Source: DASYSA01 sp036003885 (GTDB taxonomy: Bacteria > Acidobacteriota > Blastocatellia > UBA7656). Taken from it: a DNA stretch of 11,051 bases. A program made the position numbers and the translations under genes. Positions within the stretch are counted from its first letter, which is position 1. Each line of letters starts with the position of its first letter. This document shows positions 1 through 8,676 of the stretch, piece by piece. The stretch covers positions 1 to 11,051 of the forward strand of contig DASYSA010000594.1 in assembly GCA_036003885.1 (NCBI GenBank). The letters are read 5' to 3'. The notes below the pieces were generated by a model. The model was given only the letters and a program-made list of their open reading frames with translations. It did no database searches and had not been told where the DNA came from.

Positions 1-83
1 CAAGGCTAGAATTTGCATATCGTATCTCGATTTTTTGGTTTTTTTCAGCAAGCGACAAATAAGAGGTTCGTTGGAGTACATCA

Positions 84-2303
84 ATGAGAGTTCAGGCAAA
101 AGCAGTTCTCGTCATCGGAGCAATGCTATCATCGCTTCTTTCCACTCCAGGTCAAACACCGGCCCGCACAGGCCAGCAGGAAGAGCCAAAGGTTCGCATT
201 GGGACCGCCGAGGTTGTGCTGGATGTCGTGGTGAGGGACAAGAAGGGCCGCGTCGTCAAAGACCTCACAGGGGCGGACTTTGAAGTCTACGAGGACGGGG
301 TTCTCCAGCGTATCGAATCCTTTCGCCAGGTGGCGCGGGCAACTAATGAAGTAAGCGGCCCGCCAAAAAAGGATCAGAGTGAGGCGAGACCCACGACTCC
401 GGCAGCCACCCAGCGCGACGCTCGAGAAGGCCCAAGCGTGACTGCGCTCGTCTTCGACAGGCTCTCGCCAAATGCGCGCAGTTTAGCACACAAAGCGGCC
501 ATGGCTTACGCCGACGAGGGCGTCAGAGTCGGCGACTACACCGGGGTCTTCCTGATTGACTTGTCGCTCAACACCCTCCAGACCTATACCGACAACCCGC
601 AACTGGTCAGACAGGCGGTCGACCGCGCCACTTCCATGGGTACTTCTACGTTCGCCTCCAACGCCGAGCAGGTGCGCAGTCTATCAAACAGAAGTGCTGC
701 GCTGGAGAGGCAGGGAGCCAGCTCGCAGGCAGCCGCGTCCGCAGCAGGCAGTAGCCGGGATAGCGTGGGTGCATCAGCTGCCGGCTCGGAAACCGGCATA
801 GCCGCGGCCGAGCAAGCTCTCGTTGAAATGAATCAGCGAATGCTGGAAACCTTCGAGACTCTGGAACGCGATCAACAGGGTTACGCCACGATCAACAGTC
901 TGCTCGCGGTTGTCAGCTCAATGCGCAGTCTACCAGGCCGTAAGACCGTTATCTTCTTCTCTGAGGGTCTTTCCCTTCCTCCTAACGTTGTGACCAAGTT
1001 CAACGCCGTGATCAACGCGGCAAATCGGGCGAATGTCAGTATCTATTCGATCGACGCCGCCGGGCTGCGCATCGATAGTCCAAATGCCGAGGCGACTCGC
1101 GAGATCAACGCGGCGGCTGACCGGCGGATGTCTCAACTCGGTCGAATCCGCGACGATACATCCGGGCCGATGACCAGGGCCCTCGAGCGCAACGAAGACC
1201 TTCTTCGCCTCAATCCACATAGCGGTCTGGGCCAGCTCGCCGACCAGACCGGTGGTTTTCTGATCCGCGACACCAACGACCTGGGCGCCGGGGTTCGGCG
1301 CATTGACGAAGACATGCGACTTCATTACGTGGTTACCTACGTTCCAAAGAACCCGGAGTTGGATGGTCGTTTCCGCCAGATCGCGGTGAAACTCAGCCGC
1401 CCCAATCTCGAGGTCCAAACGCGCAAGGGATACTACGCAATCCCCTCTACGAGCAACACCCCTGTACTCGATTACGAGGCGCGAGCTCTGGCTGCCTTAG
1501 GCATGGCGCAGAGGAGCAACCCGCTCTCGCTCCGCCTCATTGGACTCAGTTTTCCCGAATTGGCGCGTCCCGGTCTGACGCCGATACTGGCCGAGATTCC
1601 AGCCAGCGCTTTTACCTTTACGCCTGATCCCCAGAAGAAGACCTACAGCGCGGATTTCTCAATCGTCGCCCTAATCAAAGATGAGTCGAAGCAGGTAGTC
1701 CAAAAGGTGAGTCAGCAGTATTTGGTGAATGGACCAATTGAAAAGCTGGAAGCAGCCAAACGAGGCGAAATTCTCTTCTATCGCGAGGTAGTGCTTCCTC
1801 CGGGCCGCTACACCATTGAAGCCGCGGCCTACGACTCGTTTTCAAACAAAGCGAGCGTGCAGACATGTAGCTTAGAGGCGCCAGGCGGCAGTCAGGCGAA
1901 TCTGCGATTGAGCAGCATAGTGATTCTCAAACGCGCCGAGCGGTTGACGGCCGAAGACAAGAAAATTGCGAACCCGTTTCACTTCGGAGAAGTGTTGATC
2001 TATCCGAACACGGGCGAGCCTCTGCGCAAATCGGCCACCAAGCAACTAACGTATTTCTTCACCGTATATACCCCTCAGGGTTCGACAGCTGCTCCGAAAC
2101 TCACGCTGGAAGTTCAGCAGAACGGTAAGTCTATGGGACAAGCCTCCATCGACCTGCCGGCGCCGGACGCCAGTGGGCAAATTCAATACGCGAGTGCAAT
2201 CCCGATCGACAGCTTCCCGCCGGGAGCGTATGAGTTGAAGGTGACCGTGAGCCTTGGAACAAACCGCGCAACCAGATCCGGGGCCTTCGTGATCGAGCAG
2301 TAG
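84..2303 (+). CDS. VWFA-related exported protein (Acidobacterial type)
   Basis: This 739-residue exported protein resembles the VWFA-related family described from Acidobacteria (TIGR03436). Residues 1 to about 25 form a signal peptide. Residues 38-82 carry the family's opening beta module, including VVLDVVVRDKKGRVVKDL and DFEVYEDG. A von Willebrand A-like fold follows (about 118-455), with its late-fold motif RKTVIFFSEGL at 286-296 and the family's closing stretch (YVVTYVP, then RKGYYA) at about 415-452. The metal-site motif DxSxS is degenerate: the matching place reads FDRLSPN (124-130). An Ala/Ser/Gly-rich low-complexity linker occupies about 203-243. Residues 460-739 look beta-rich and I cannot name them. 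The start is supported by GGAG at 73-76, seven bases upstream. A weak promoter-like pair (TTGGTT, AATAAG) lies at 35-63. The role is probably protein or ligand binding outside the cytoplasm; the actual partner is unknown. Confidence 0.93.
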   Translation: MRVQAKAVLVIGAMLSSLLSTPGQTPARTGQQEEPKVRIGTAEVVLDVVVRDKKGRVVKDLTGADFEVYEDGVLQRIESFRQVARATNEVSGPPKKDQSEARPTTPAATQRDAREGPSVTALVFDRLSPNARSLAHKAAMAYADEGVRVGDYTGVFLIDLSLNTLQTYTDNPQLVRQAVDRATSMGTSTFASNAEQVRSLSNRSAALERQGASSQAAASAAGSSRDSVGASAAGSETGIAAAEQALVEMNQRMLETFETLERDQQGYATINSLLAVVSSMRSLPGRKTVIFFSEGLSLPPNVVTKFNAVINAANRANVSIYSIDAAGLRIDSPNAEATREINAAADRRMSQLGRIRDDTSGPMTRALERNEDLLRLNPHSGLGQLADQTGGFLIRDTNDLGAGVRRIDEDMRLHYVVTYVPKNPELDGRFRQIAVKLSRPNLEVQTRKGYYAIPSTSNTPVLDYEARALAALGMAQRSNPLSLRLIGLSFPELARPGLTPILAEIPASAFTFTPDPQKKTYSADFSIVALIKDESKQVVQKVSQQYLVNGPIEKLEAAKRGEILFYREVVLPPGRYTIEAAAYDSFSNKASVQTCSLEAPGGSQANLRLSSIVILKRAERLTAEDKKIANPFHFGEVLIYPNTGEPLRKSATKQLTYFFTVYTPQGSTAAPKLTLEVQQNGKSMGQASIDLPAPDASGQIQYASAIPIDSFPPGAYELKVTVSLGTNRATRSGAFVIEQ

Positions 2304-2325
2304 GAGTTGCCTGTCGAGTGGTAAA

Positions 2326-2359
2326 CAGGGAACGACCGAGGCGAGCATGCTGTTCTCTG
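2326..2359 (-). terminator. possible terminator between convergent genes
   Basis: CAGGGAAC (2326-2333) pairs with GTTCTCTG (2352-2359) over eight positions including one G-U, with an 18-nt loop that contains the palindrome AGCATGCT. It sits in the 62-bp gap between two converging stop codons. Read leftward, the second arm is followed by TTTAC, a short T run; read rightward there is no T run. It is therefore more plausible as the end of the leftward TPR gene. The long loop and short tail keep this tentative. Confidence 0.35.
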
Positions 2360-2365
2360 GGGCGA

Positions 2366-3376
2366 TTACTTCAATTTTGCAAGCAGCGTTCGGGCGGAGG
2401 TCGCTAGTTCGCCATCGGGTTGTTCCCCAAGATAAATCTCCAGCTCGTGTACCGCTTCGTCCCGGTCGCCTCTCCTCATACAGGCGTGTGCCAGGTAATA
2501 GTGACCCACGGAGTAGCGCGGAGCCCCCAGGATAATCGCCTTTTCAATCTCGCGCTGGGCGCCTTCCAGATCGTTAATCCCTATCAAGGCGATACCAACA
2601 AAGAGGTGAGCGGCCGGCCGCCCGGTATCGATCGAAAGGGCGATGTTGAGATGCCCTATAGCCTCGGTGTACCGCTTCTGCTCTACCAGAACCATCCCTA
2701 AATTGAACCTCGAATTGAAATACTTTGGGTTTATCTGAATCGCTGCTTCGAACTGCTGCGCCGCCTCCGGAAGCCGCCTGAGCTTGAGATATTGCGCGCC
2801 GAGATCATTGCGGGCCCTCAGAAAGGCTGGATAGATTGAGATGGCATGATTCAAATGCTCGATGGCTTGTTGAAGCTCGCCCTTGTGGATCAGTTTCACC
2901 GCCTCCTCGTACTCCTGCAGTGCCGCCGCCGGGACACTCTTATCAAATTCGACGACCGAGACTACTCCAGGGCCAGGACCCCTGCGAGCCGATCCTCCGC
3001 CTCTGCGCAAACTAATTGTCACGTTCAGTTCCTGCCCGCGATAAAGGCGTACTTCTTCTTTGACCCGTTCGTAGAGACTGTTCTCAGCAGACACCTGCAC
3101 GTAATACGATCCGGCGTTCAGATTCAAGAACCTGAACTCACCGTTCTTGTCGGAGTAAAGCGTCATCAGTGTGCTCTGTGAATTGCTTAGAGTGACCTTG
3201 ATGTTGAAATCGGCGGAGGACCCAGAAGGAAAAACAACCCGGCCGACGATGCTCGCGTTACCGGGATCGGGCGGCGATTCGATTCTCCGATTCTCGTCCT
3301 GTGAATGTCCAACGACTACAAGGCTAAACGTGGAAATCATCAGCAGGCAGATCTGCCAGATTCTCTTTGCCGCCAT
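2366..3376 (-). CDS. Exported carboxypeptidase-regulatory-like and TPR protein
   Basis: This 336-residue protein starts with a signal peptide (about 1-25, ending near GHSQ). There is no lipobox cysteine, so it is probably periplasmic and soluble. Residues 42-124 form a carboxypeptidase-regulatory-like/prealbumin-type beta sandwich: SIVGRVVFPSG opens it, and the typical DKNGEFRFLNLNAGSYYVQV pattern follows at 76-95. A Gly/Arg-rich linker (125-137) leads to about five tetratricopeptide repeats at 150-320, for example ARNDLGAQYLKLRRLPEAA and SRFNLGMVLVEQKRYTEAI. TPRs are protein-interaction scaffolds, and the beta domain may dock on the envelope. The start is strongly supported by AGGAGG at 3382-3387, five bases upstream. 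A candidate promoter lies about 95-125 bases upstream, and an intrinsic terminator isolates the gene from the cytochrome gene before it. The partner is unknown. The domain assignments are secure; the biological role is not. Confidence 0.93.
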   Translation of the reverse strand: MAAKRIWQICLLMISTFSLVVVGHSQDENRRIESPPDPGNASIVGRVVFPSGSSADFNIKVTLSNSQSTLMTLYSDKNGEFRFLNLNAGSYYVQVSAENSLYERVKEEVRLYRGQELNVTISLRRGGGSARRGPGPGVVSVVEFDKSVPAAALQEYEEAVKLIHKGELQQAIEHLNHAISIYPAFLRARNDLGAQYLKLRRLPEAAQQFEAAIQINPKYFNSRFNLGMVLVEQKRYTEAIGHLNIALSIDTGRPAAHLFVGIALIGINDLEGAQREIEKAIILGAPRYSVGHYYLAHACMRRGDRDEAVHELEIYLGEQPDGELATSARTLLAKLK

Positions 3377-3471
3377 GTCCGCCTCCTACACTGAGATTGG
3401 CTCTGCGCCCTTTTCCCGGTAAACGAGAGCGTGTTCCGCCCTCATCAGCAACTCGTGAGACCAGACAAACT

Positions 3472-3501
3472 AAAATAGATGCGTTGGCCAGTCAGCGTCA
3501 A
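3472..3501 (-). promoter_or_regulatory. candidate sigma-70 promoter of the TPR gene
   Basis: On the leftward strand TTGACG (3496-3501) is followed after 18 bp by TATTTT (3472-3477). Five of six -35 bases and four of six -10 bases match the consensus. The pair lies downstream of the cytochrome terminator and would give a leader of about 90 nt that carries the AGGAGG site. The position makes sense, but no transcription data support it. Confidence 0.42.
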
Positions 3502-3541
3502 TGATGACCTTGAACTCCGGTGCCCTTTAGGCCACCCTTTG

Positions 3542-3563
3542 AAAAACCCCAACTTTGTTGGGG
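3542..3563 (-). terminator. intrinsic terminator after cytochrome gene
   Basis: On the leftward strand CCCCAAC, loop AAA, GTTGGGG form a perfect seven-bp stem with a three-base loop, directly followed by five T residues (3546-3542). This is a classic Rho-independent terminator. It lies about 48 bases after the cytochrome stop codon and before the TPR-gene promoter, so it should stop cytochrome transcripts and separate the two genes. Confidence 0.85.
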
Positions 3564-3611
3564 GATTCCGCGCCGGGCCCCTTGCTAGTCAACCTCTCCA
3601 CTCGCGCACCA

Positions 3612-4784
3612 CTACCACACAGACTCATTGGGCCGGACCACTCGGATATGATGATCGGTAAACTTAAAATGCGAACCGGGCAGATCATACTTCGGCATAT
3701 GACACGTCACGCACTTTTGCTTCCCTACCGGACAGGTTTTCGCAACGCGCGTCGCTTTTGAAGCGGACCTGTGACAGGCCGTGCACCTGGCATCATAGAA
3801 CGCCGGGTTACGCTCTCTATCCTTGTGTGGATCGTGGCAGGCCGTACAACTGATGCGACGATCGTCCGCGTCGTAACAAGGACTGTTGGCAATGCGATAA
3901 GGCTGGAAGCGAACACTGTTGATTCCCAACTCTCGATTCTCTCTGCGCCAGTCCAGGATCATCTCCACCACAGCTTCCCAGGTGCGGTGACACGAGCCGC
4001 AGAAACTCGAAACCCCCTCCGTATCCAGGGCAGCCGGATTGAAAATGCGTTTCTCTTTCAGATCACCCGAGGCGATTGCGGCGACATGCTTTGCGCCCGG
4101 GCCGTGGCAAGACTCACAGGTGACCCCGGGCACGAGACGCTCGAGCTGCAACTGAGACTTACCCGCGGCCTCCGTGGAATGACAGCCGAAGCAACTGCGC
4201 GCGTCTGAAGGTGTCATCCGGATGCCCGCGGCTTCCTTCAGGGAGCGGCGGGCGCCCCGCGGATGGCCAACCGTGATGTCCAGGCCCTGAATCTCCGTGT
4301 AGAAGCTGACGCGGCTCTCATAGAACGCCCCATTGTCTTCGAACACATATGTCTGCCCGGCTTCGCCCTGACCAAAACAGTACAGGATCGGCGCGGTAAA
4401 AGTGCTGGACCCGTCGCTCACCGTGTAGATGCTGCGGTCTTTCTCGCGGACGATTCGATATGAGTAAGGACCCTGCCGGAAAGTCAATAGCGGTTGAGTG
4501 CGAAGGACACGACAACCATCGGCGAGTTCAAGAGCCTTCGCCATATGGCTGGCCGGCTGGGTGGCCTTCCCGCTATGGCACGTCAAACACTTGTCTGTCC
4601 CTACATATTGAGCGTCGGGAGACGCGTGATTCGGTTGCCACGGAATAGATGTGGAGGACCGCTCTTGCGCTGTCGCCCGGTCCGATTCTGAGGATGAATC
4701 GAAACGCACTGACCAGACCAGAGCTACGAAAACCAGTGCTACACCTGCGCGGATCTTCTTCTGGCGTGTGTCGAGTGCTGACAT
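3612..4784 (-). CDS. Seven-haem c-type cytochrome, exported
   Basis: This 390-residue protein has seven CxxCH haem c sites: CLTCH 66-70, CFGCH 198-202, CESCH 223-227, CGSCH 262-266, CTACH 313-317, CTACH 334-338 and CVTCH 358-362. A basic start and a hydrophobic stretch (about 13-26) form a signal peptide or membrane anchor, so haem attachment should occur in the periplasm. About 127 residues without haem separate sites 1 and 2. Motifs such as SCTACHDPHKD and the C-terminal HFKFTDHHIRVV recall cytochrome c554/c-prime-like proteins that in related bacteria often continue into TPRs; this one ends there. It should carry electrons in the envelope; donor and acceptor are unknown. I prefer the ATG at 4784; a GTG codon lies directly before it at 4787. 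Neither has a Shine-Dalgarno sequence, and TATAAT lies just upstream. Terminators on both sides suggest its own transcript. Confidence 0.93.
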   Translation of the reverse strand: MSALDTRQKKIRAGVALVFVALVWSVRFDSSSESDRATAQERSSTSIPWQPNHASPDAQYVGTDKCLTCHSGKATQPASHMAKALELADGCRVLRTQPLLTFRQGPYSYRIVREKDRSIYTVSDGSSTFTAPILYCFGQGEAGQTYVFEDNGAFYESRVSFYTEIQGLDITVGHPRGARRSLKEAAGIRMTPSDARSCFGCHSTEAAGKSQLQLERLVPGVTCESCHGPGAKHVAAIASGDLKEKRIFNPAALDTEGVSSFCGSCHRTWEAVVEMILDWRRENRELGINSVRFQPYRIANSPCYDADDRRISCTACHDPHKDRERNPAFYDARCTACHRSASKATRVAKTCPVGKQKCVTCHMPKYDLPGSHFKFTDHHIRVVRPNESVW

Positions 4785-4793
4785 CACGACCAG

Positions 4794-4799
4794 ATTATA
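4794..4799 (-). promoter_or_regulatory. consensus -10 element (TATAAT) abutting cytochrome start
   Basis: TATAAT reads leftward and ends six bases before a GTG and nine bases before the ATG of the cytochrome gene. No good -35 element lies 16-18 bp upstream (the 17-bp position reads CCGCGA). If used, transcription would begin at or next to the start codon and give a leaderless mRNA. This agrees with the lack of a Shine-Dalgarno sequence. A chance match in this short gap remains possible. Confidence 0.4.
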
Positions 4800-4837
4800 C
4801 GACAGAGTCTGGAATATCGCGGCACATCAGCCCCTTG

Positions 4838-4879
4838 AAAACTGATACGAGGGAGACGATGAAATAATCGCCTCCCTCG
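4838..4879 (-). terminator. hairpin terminator after TonB-dependent receptor gene
   Basis: CGAGGGAG (4848-4855) pairs with CTCCCTCG (4872-4879). After one A-C mismatch, CGAT (4857-4860) pairs with ATCG (4867-4870) around a six-base loop. That makes twelve base pairs, starting about 35 bases past the receptor stop codon. Read leftward, the stem is followed by TATCAGTTTTC, an interrupted T tail. It very probably ends or stabilises the receptor mRNA; the imperfect tail allows some read-through into the cytochrome gene. Confidence 0.7.
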
Positions 4880-4914
4880 CAGCAGCATCTAGCAGCTTCT
4901 GGCTCAGCCAGAGT

Positions 4915-7900
4915 TTAGAAGGTGAACTTAAAGGCGAACTCAACGACACGTCGACCGTGCTTGTTGGTGATCTTGCCAAAGTTCGCAATGGTGTCGGGCG
5001 TGAATGAGAACCCTCCAGTTGGGTCGCAGATGCCGGGGTCTCGAGTGCCACCTATCCCATTTGGAGTCGGCGTCGTCGTCCTCTTGTTGCAGGTCGTGTT
5101 CAACCTGAGATTGATGTCACTGTTATCGGGATTCCCAGTATCAATCCTGGTCGGATAGGCCTGGTTGAAGATATTGAAGAACCCGGTTCGGAACTGAATC
5201 TTCTTGCCCTCGCTGATTGCGAAGTTCTTGAAGAACGAGACATCGAAGTTGCTCCGGCTCGGATAACGGACGTAGAAGGCAGGCTGGGTCGGGCCCGTAG
5301 TCCCGAATCCTGGTATCCCTAACGCGTTGATGTCCAGTATCTTCTCTCCGACCTTCTTGTTATTCTTCACCGCCGGATTTCCCAGATAAACCGGCGTTAC
5401 CGCCCCGGCATTTCCGGCTCCGCCGCCTCCGCCGTCGAAAGCATCGGTTCCGAAAAAGGCGAGACCTACACCACCGGAAGCTATATCGCCATTGAATCTC
5501 AACCTTACCGGAATGCCTGACTGGAAGGTCGTTATACCTGACATCTGCCAGCCGTTGAGGACGGCCCGGCTAATGACATTGTTGAAGCCTTGAGGCGCCA
5601 GGTTGGGCAAGTTGTAGTTATACGACAGGTTGAAGATATGGGTTCTGTCGTAGGGCAATACCCCATAGCTGCGGCCTCGAGTATCAACCGGGTCAACTCG
5701 CGTGCCGTTCTCCCCAACGGCTGTCGTTCCCAGCACCTTCGAGAAGGTATATGTCGCAAAGTACTGGAGGTTCTTGCCTGCCTGCCGGCTCAAAGTAGCC
5801 TGCAAGGAGTGATAAACGGAGGTTCCGGCGAACTCATTGAACGTGATGTTGTTGTACGCCTGGAATGGCTTGAACAGCTTAAGCGCGGCCCCATCAAGCG
5901 CTGAGCGGTGGAGAGGGTTGGAGAGATCTGAATTCCCTACAGTACCACTCAACAGTCTTCCAACAGGGATGATGTTGATGTAGCGATTCTGCGGGAGGTG
6001 CCGTGCCTGAGTGCCGACGTAAGCTACTTCCAGTACTTGCTGCCCTGGTAACCGTTTCGCAATCGAGAGGCTCATGTTGGCCACTCTCGGGTGAGCGATT
6101 GAATCCGGATTGCGGGACGTAAAATCCACATTGGCGATCGAAGAGAACGGATCTACGTTATGGATATTGCCGAAAGTGAGGCCTCCATCCTGGGCCCAGT
6201 GGCCCGCGGAGGCTCGGTAGGCGTTGGGCATCTGCTGCAGCGAGTAATATTCGTAGTTGCCCTGAACGCGGTTGTAGAATACGCCGCCGCCAGCACGCAC
6301 CACGAAATCGCCTTTACCTCCAACATCCCAGGCAAAGTTCAGTCGAGGCATCCACGAAACTGGTGGATTCTTTGTAAGACCTTTGGGAATCTCGCCGTTG
6401 GCCGCCGTCAGCACACCGTTGGGTTTCTTCAGGTTACCGTTTATGAACAGGCCCTGTTTAGGATCATACGCCTCGGGAAGAAAGACCACTCCCTTGGAGT
6501 TTCGTTCGATGTTCAACGGCAGGTATCCGAAGCGTAACCCGTACTCCATCGTGAAATTCGGACGCACCTTCCAGCTGTCCTGCGCATAGAACTCGTAGTT
6601 GTAGTAGCGGAAATTGCCGGCTGAGACGTCCGTGCCCATGGTCACGTTGATTGGCCGCCCGACCAGCAAATCGCCGTAATTATTGCCCGTGCCGTTGGGC
6701 TGGCCCCACTGTGCCAACTCGATATCGATGTCCGAGTTGAAATTCTGCTTCTTGTTCGCCTGCTCGATGTAGGTCCCGAACTTCAGAGCGTGGGACTTGT
6801 ACACTTTGGTCAGGTTATCGCTGATGACGAAAGTATCATTATACGCAAACAGCGGGTAGCCGTACGCAGTAAGCAGGTCGCCGCCAATGCCGCCGCCCCA
6901 GGCATCGATGACACCGACGGGCAGGAAGGGACTGCTGTTCTTGAAGAAGCCCCAATTCGGGTTCAGGCCCAGGGCTTTGTACGAGACCTTGTCCGGGTCC
7001 GCGTAGGTATTGTCGAGCTTCAGTTTGCTGCCGCTGAACAGAACCTCGTTGGTCATCGTCGGATTAATGATGTTGGTCAGGTTGACGACAGCGGACCGGC
7101 CGAGGTTGCTGCTCGTCAGTTTGCCAGGCAGTTCGTAGGCCGATGAGTTCCACCAGAATCCGCGCGGGAACGTTCCAGTTTCATATTCGCGGCCAAGGCG
7201 AACATAGAGCTTGGTCTTTTCGCTGATGCTGTAGTCGAACCGAGAGATAAACTGATTTCGGTCGGTCGGTCTCAGCACGCTGTAGACGTAGTTGAACCGG
7301 TTGTTCGGGTCGCTGAAATTGGCTGCCGGGTAGAGATTAAGCAACGCCTTACCGAGCGGATCCGCGCAAGGTGCGAGGTTGTTGTTTGGCGCAGCACTTC
7401 CCGTCCCTACGCCCCCGACGGTGCAGCCTCCCGGCACGTTGACGGTCCGGCCCTGGTTCAAGTTCGAACCGGGACCGGTAAGCAATTCGCTGAAATCGCC
7501 CTGCCGCTGCTTAGCCGTTGGAACCACGCTCAGCGTCGATCCCTCGTCCACGCGCTGGTAGTAATACTCGTAGCCGACGAAGAAGAAGAGCTTGTGGTTA
7601 TTCTTGTTGAGTCCCGTTTTTGGGATCCACACCGGACCGCCGAAGTTACCTCCTGGATAGTTAAACTGGCTCTTCGGCTTGGTAACATTATTGTAGTTGT
7701 TAGAGCGATCATTCGCACTGAACCGGTGATCACGAATGTAGTCGTAAACCGAGCCGTGATATCCCTCGGCACCGGACTTGGTGGTTGCACTGATCTGAAT
7801 TGCACTGCTCCCGTGCTCAGCGGCATAGTTGCTCGTTTGAACTTTGACCTCCTGAACCATGTCCGGATTCGCCGTTAAGATGGTGCCGTTGTTTGAGCCG

Positions 7901-8586
7901 ATATCCATCATTCGAGAACCATCAACCGTCACCGTGTTGTTTTCGCCACGCAGGCCGTTGACGTTGTAGGCACTATTTGCATTGGCGCCTCCGCCAAAGG
8001 AAATGCTCTCCAGCTGCTGCTGGTCGGGAGCGACCACCCCTGGCAGGATCCGCAGCAACTCCAGGGAGCTCCGACTAATGATCGACAGATTCTCGATCTG
8101 CTTAGACGTAATTGTGTTCTCCTTGGCGCCCGTCTCCCTCTGGATCTGCTCGGAAGTAGCCTGGATCGTTACGGTTTCACTCTGTGCGCCGATCTCAAGC
8201 ATTATGTCGAGCCCACGGGTGTCGCTCGTGTTGAGAGCAACTTTCGTCTGCTCTGCGGTCTTAAAGCCGGTGCTCTCCACTTTCACTGTGTAGTTGCCCG
8301 GCGGTACCGCACTGAACTGATAAAAACCGTCATCGTTAGTTTTGGTGTTCCGCTCATCCTTGGTGGCCTCACTGATGAGCGTGACGACAGCGTTTGTGAC
8401 GACGGCGCCGGAGGGATCCTTGACTCTTCCGCGCAGGGTCGAACTACCTGTCGTCTGACCAAACGTCATCGACGCGAAGGTAAGCAGCAAGACCGTGACG
8501 CCGAGAATGGCGCGTAAGAGGGGTTTTCGATCTCGAGAGGGGGCTTCATTGAAAGACAGCAGAATTGAGCGATTTGACCTTGCCAT
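4915..8586 (-). CDS. Oar-like TonB-dependent outer-membrane receptor
   Basis: This 1223-residue protein is a large outer-membrane channel of the carboxypeptidase-regulatory-like/TonB-dependent type common in Acidobacteriota. Residues 1-43 form a long signal peptide with a hydrophobic core at about 26-42. Residues 50-132 are the regulatory-like beta domain (TLRGRVKDPSGAVV; DDGFYQFSAVPPGNYTVKV). SETVTIQA (136-143) resembles a TonB box. The plug follows (about 145-275, with NVNGLRGENNTVTVDGSRM), then the barrel to the end. The protein closes with aromatic-rich EFAFKFTF, ending in Phe, the usual sorting signal for outer-membrane barrels. A Gly-rich loop lies near residue 1060. Such proteins import substrates using energy passed through TonB; the substrate here cannot be read from sequence. 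The start has TGGAGGA just upstream. The gene has a long upstream region and its own terminator. Confidence 0.95.
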   Translation of the reverse strand: MARSNRSILLSFNEAPSRDRKPLLRAILGVTVLLLTFASMTFGQTTGSSTLRGRVKDPSGAVVTNAVVTLISEATKDERNTKTNDDGFYQFSAVPPGNYTVKVESTGFKTAEQTKVALNTSDTRGLDIMLEIGAQSETVTIQATSEQIQRETGAKENTITSKQIENLSIISRSSLELLRILPGVVAPDQQQLESISFGGGANANSAYNVNGLRGENNTVTVDGSRMMDIGSNNGTILTANPDMVQEVKVQTSNYAAEHGSSAIQISATTKSGAEGYHGSVYDYIRDHRFSANDRSNNYNNVTKPKSQFNYPGGNFGGPVWIPKTGLNKNNHKLFFFVGYEYYYQRVDEGSTLSVVPTAKQRQGDFSELLTGPGSNLNQGRTVNVPGGCTVGGVGTGSAAPNNNLAPCADPLGKALLNLYPAANFSDPNNRFNYVYSVLRPTDRNQFISRFDYSISEKTKLYVRLGREYETGTFPRGFWWNSSAYELPGKLTSSNLGRSAVVNLTNIINPTMTNEVLFSGSKLKLDNTYADPDKVSYKALGLNPNWGFFKNSSPFLPVGVIDAWGGGIGGDLLTAYGYPLFAYNDTFVISDNLTKVYKSHALKFGTYIEQANKKQNFNSDIDIELAQWGQPNGTGNNYGDLLVGRPINVTMGTDVSAGNFRYYNYEFYAQDSWKVRPNFTMEYGLRFGYLPLNIERNSKGVVFLPEAYDPKQGLFINGNLKKPNGVLTAANGEIPKGLTKNPPVSWMPRLNFAWDVGGKGDFVVRAGGGVFYNRVQGNYEYYSLQQMPNAYRASAGHWAQDGGLTFGNIHNVDPFSSIANVDFTSRNPDSIAHPRVANMSLSIAKRLPGQQVLEVAYVGTQARHLPQNRYINIIPVGRLLSGTVGNSDLSNPLHRSALDGAALKLFKPFQAYNNITFNEFAGTSVYHSLQATLSRQAGKNLQYFATYTFSKVLGTTAVGENGTRVDPVDTRGRSYGVLPYDRTHIFNLSYNYNLPNLAPQGFNNVISRAVLNGWQMSGITTFQSGIPVRLRFNGDIASGGVGLAFFGTDAFDGGGGGAGNAGAVTPVYLGNPAVKNNKKVGEKILDINALGIPGFGTTGPTQPAFYVRYPSRSNFDVSFFKNFAISEGKKIQFRTGFFNIFNQAYPTRIDTGNPDNSDINLRLNTTCNKRTTTPTPNGIGGTRDPGICDPTGGFSFTPDTIANFGKITNKHGRRVVEFAFKFTF

Positions 8587-8676
8587 AGTTCCTCCAGAAT
8601 CCTGTAAGCGGAATGCCAGGCTTGTTTTGACTACGGAAAACCGTGGGATCTAACTTGTCGAACCTTGCCTCAATGG

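Noticed and set aside
19..45. Terminator of an upstream gene (ATCG-TATCT-CGAT followed by two T runs)
   Set aside because: The stem has only four base pairs. The T runs are striking but could equally belong to the promoter region of the VWFA gene, and the upstream gene is not visible.
930..1418. Leftward open frame of 162 codons inside the VWFA gene
   Set aside because: It lies fully antisense to a well-supported gene, encodes no recognisable domain and has no convincing start context; long antisense frames are common in G+C-rich codon patterns.
3771..4208. Rightward open frame of 145 codons opposite the cytochrome gene
   Set aside because: The opposite strand encodes six haem sites and clear family motifs over the same bases, so this frame is a shadow.
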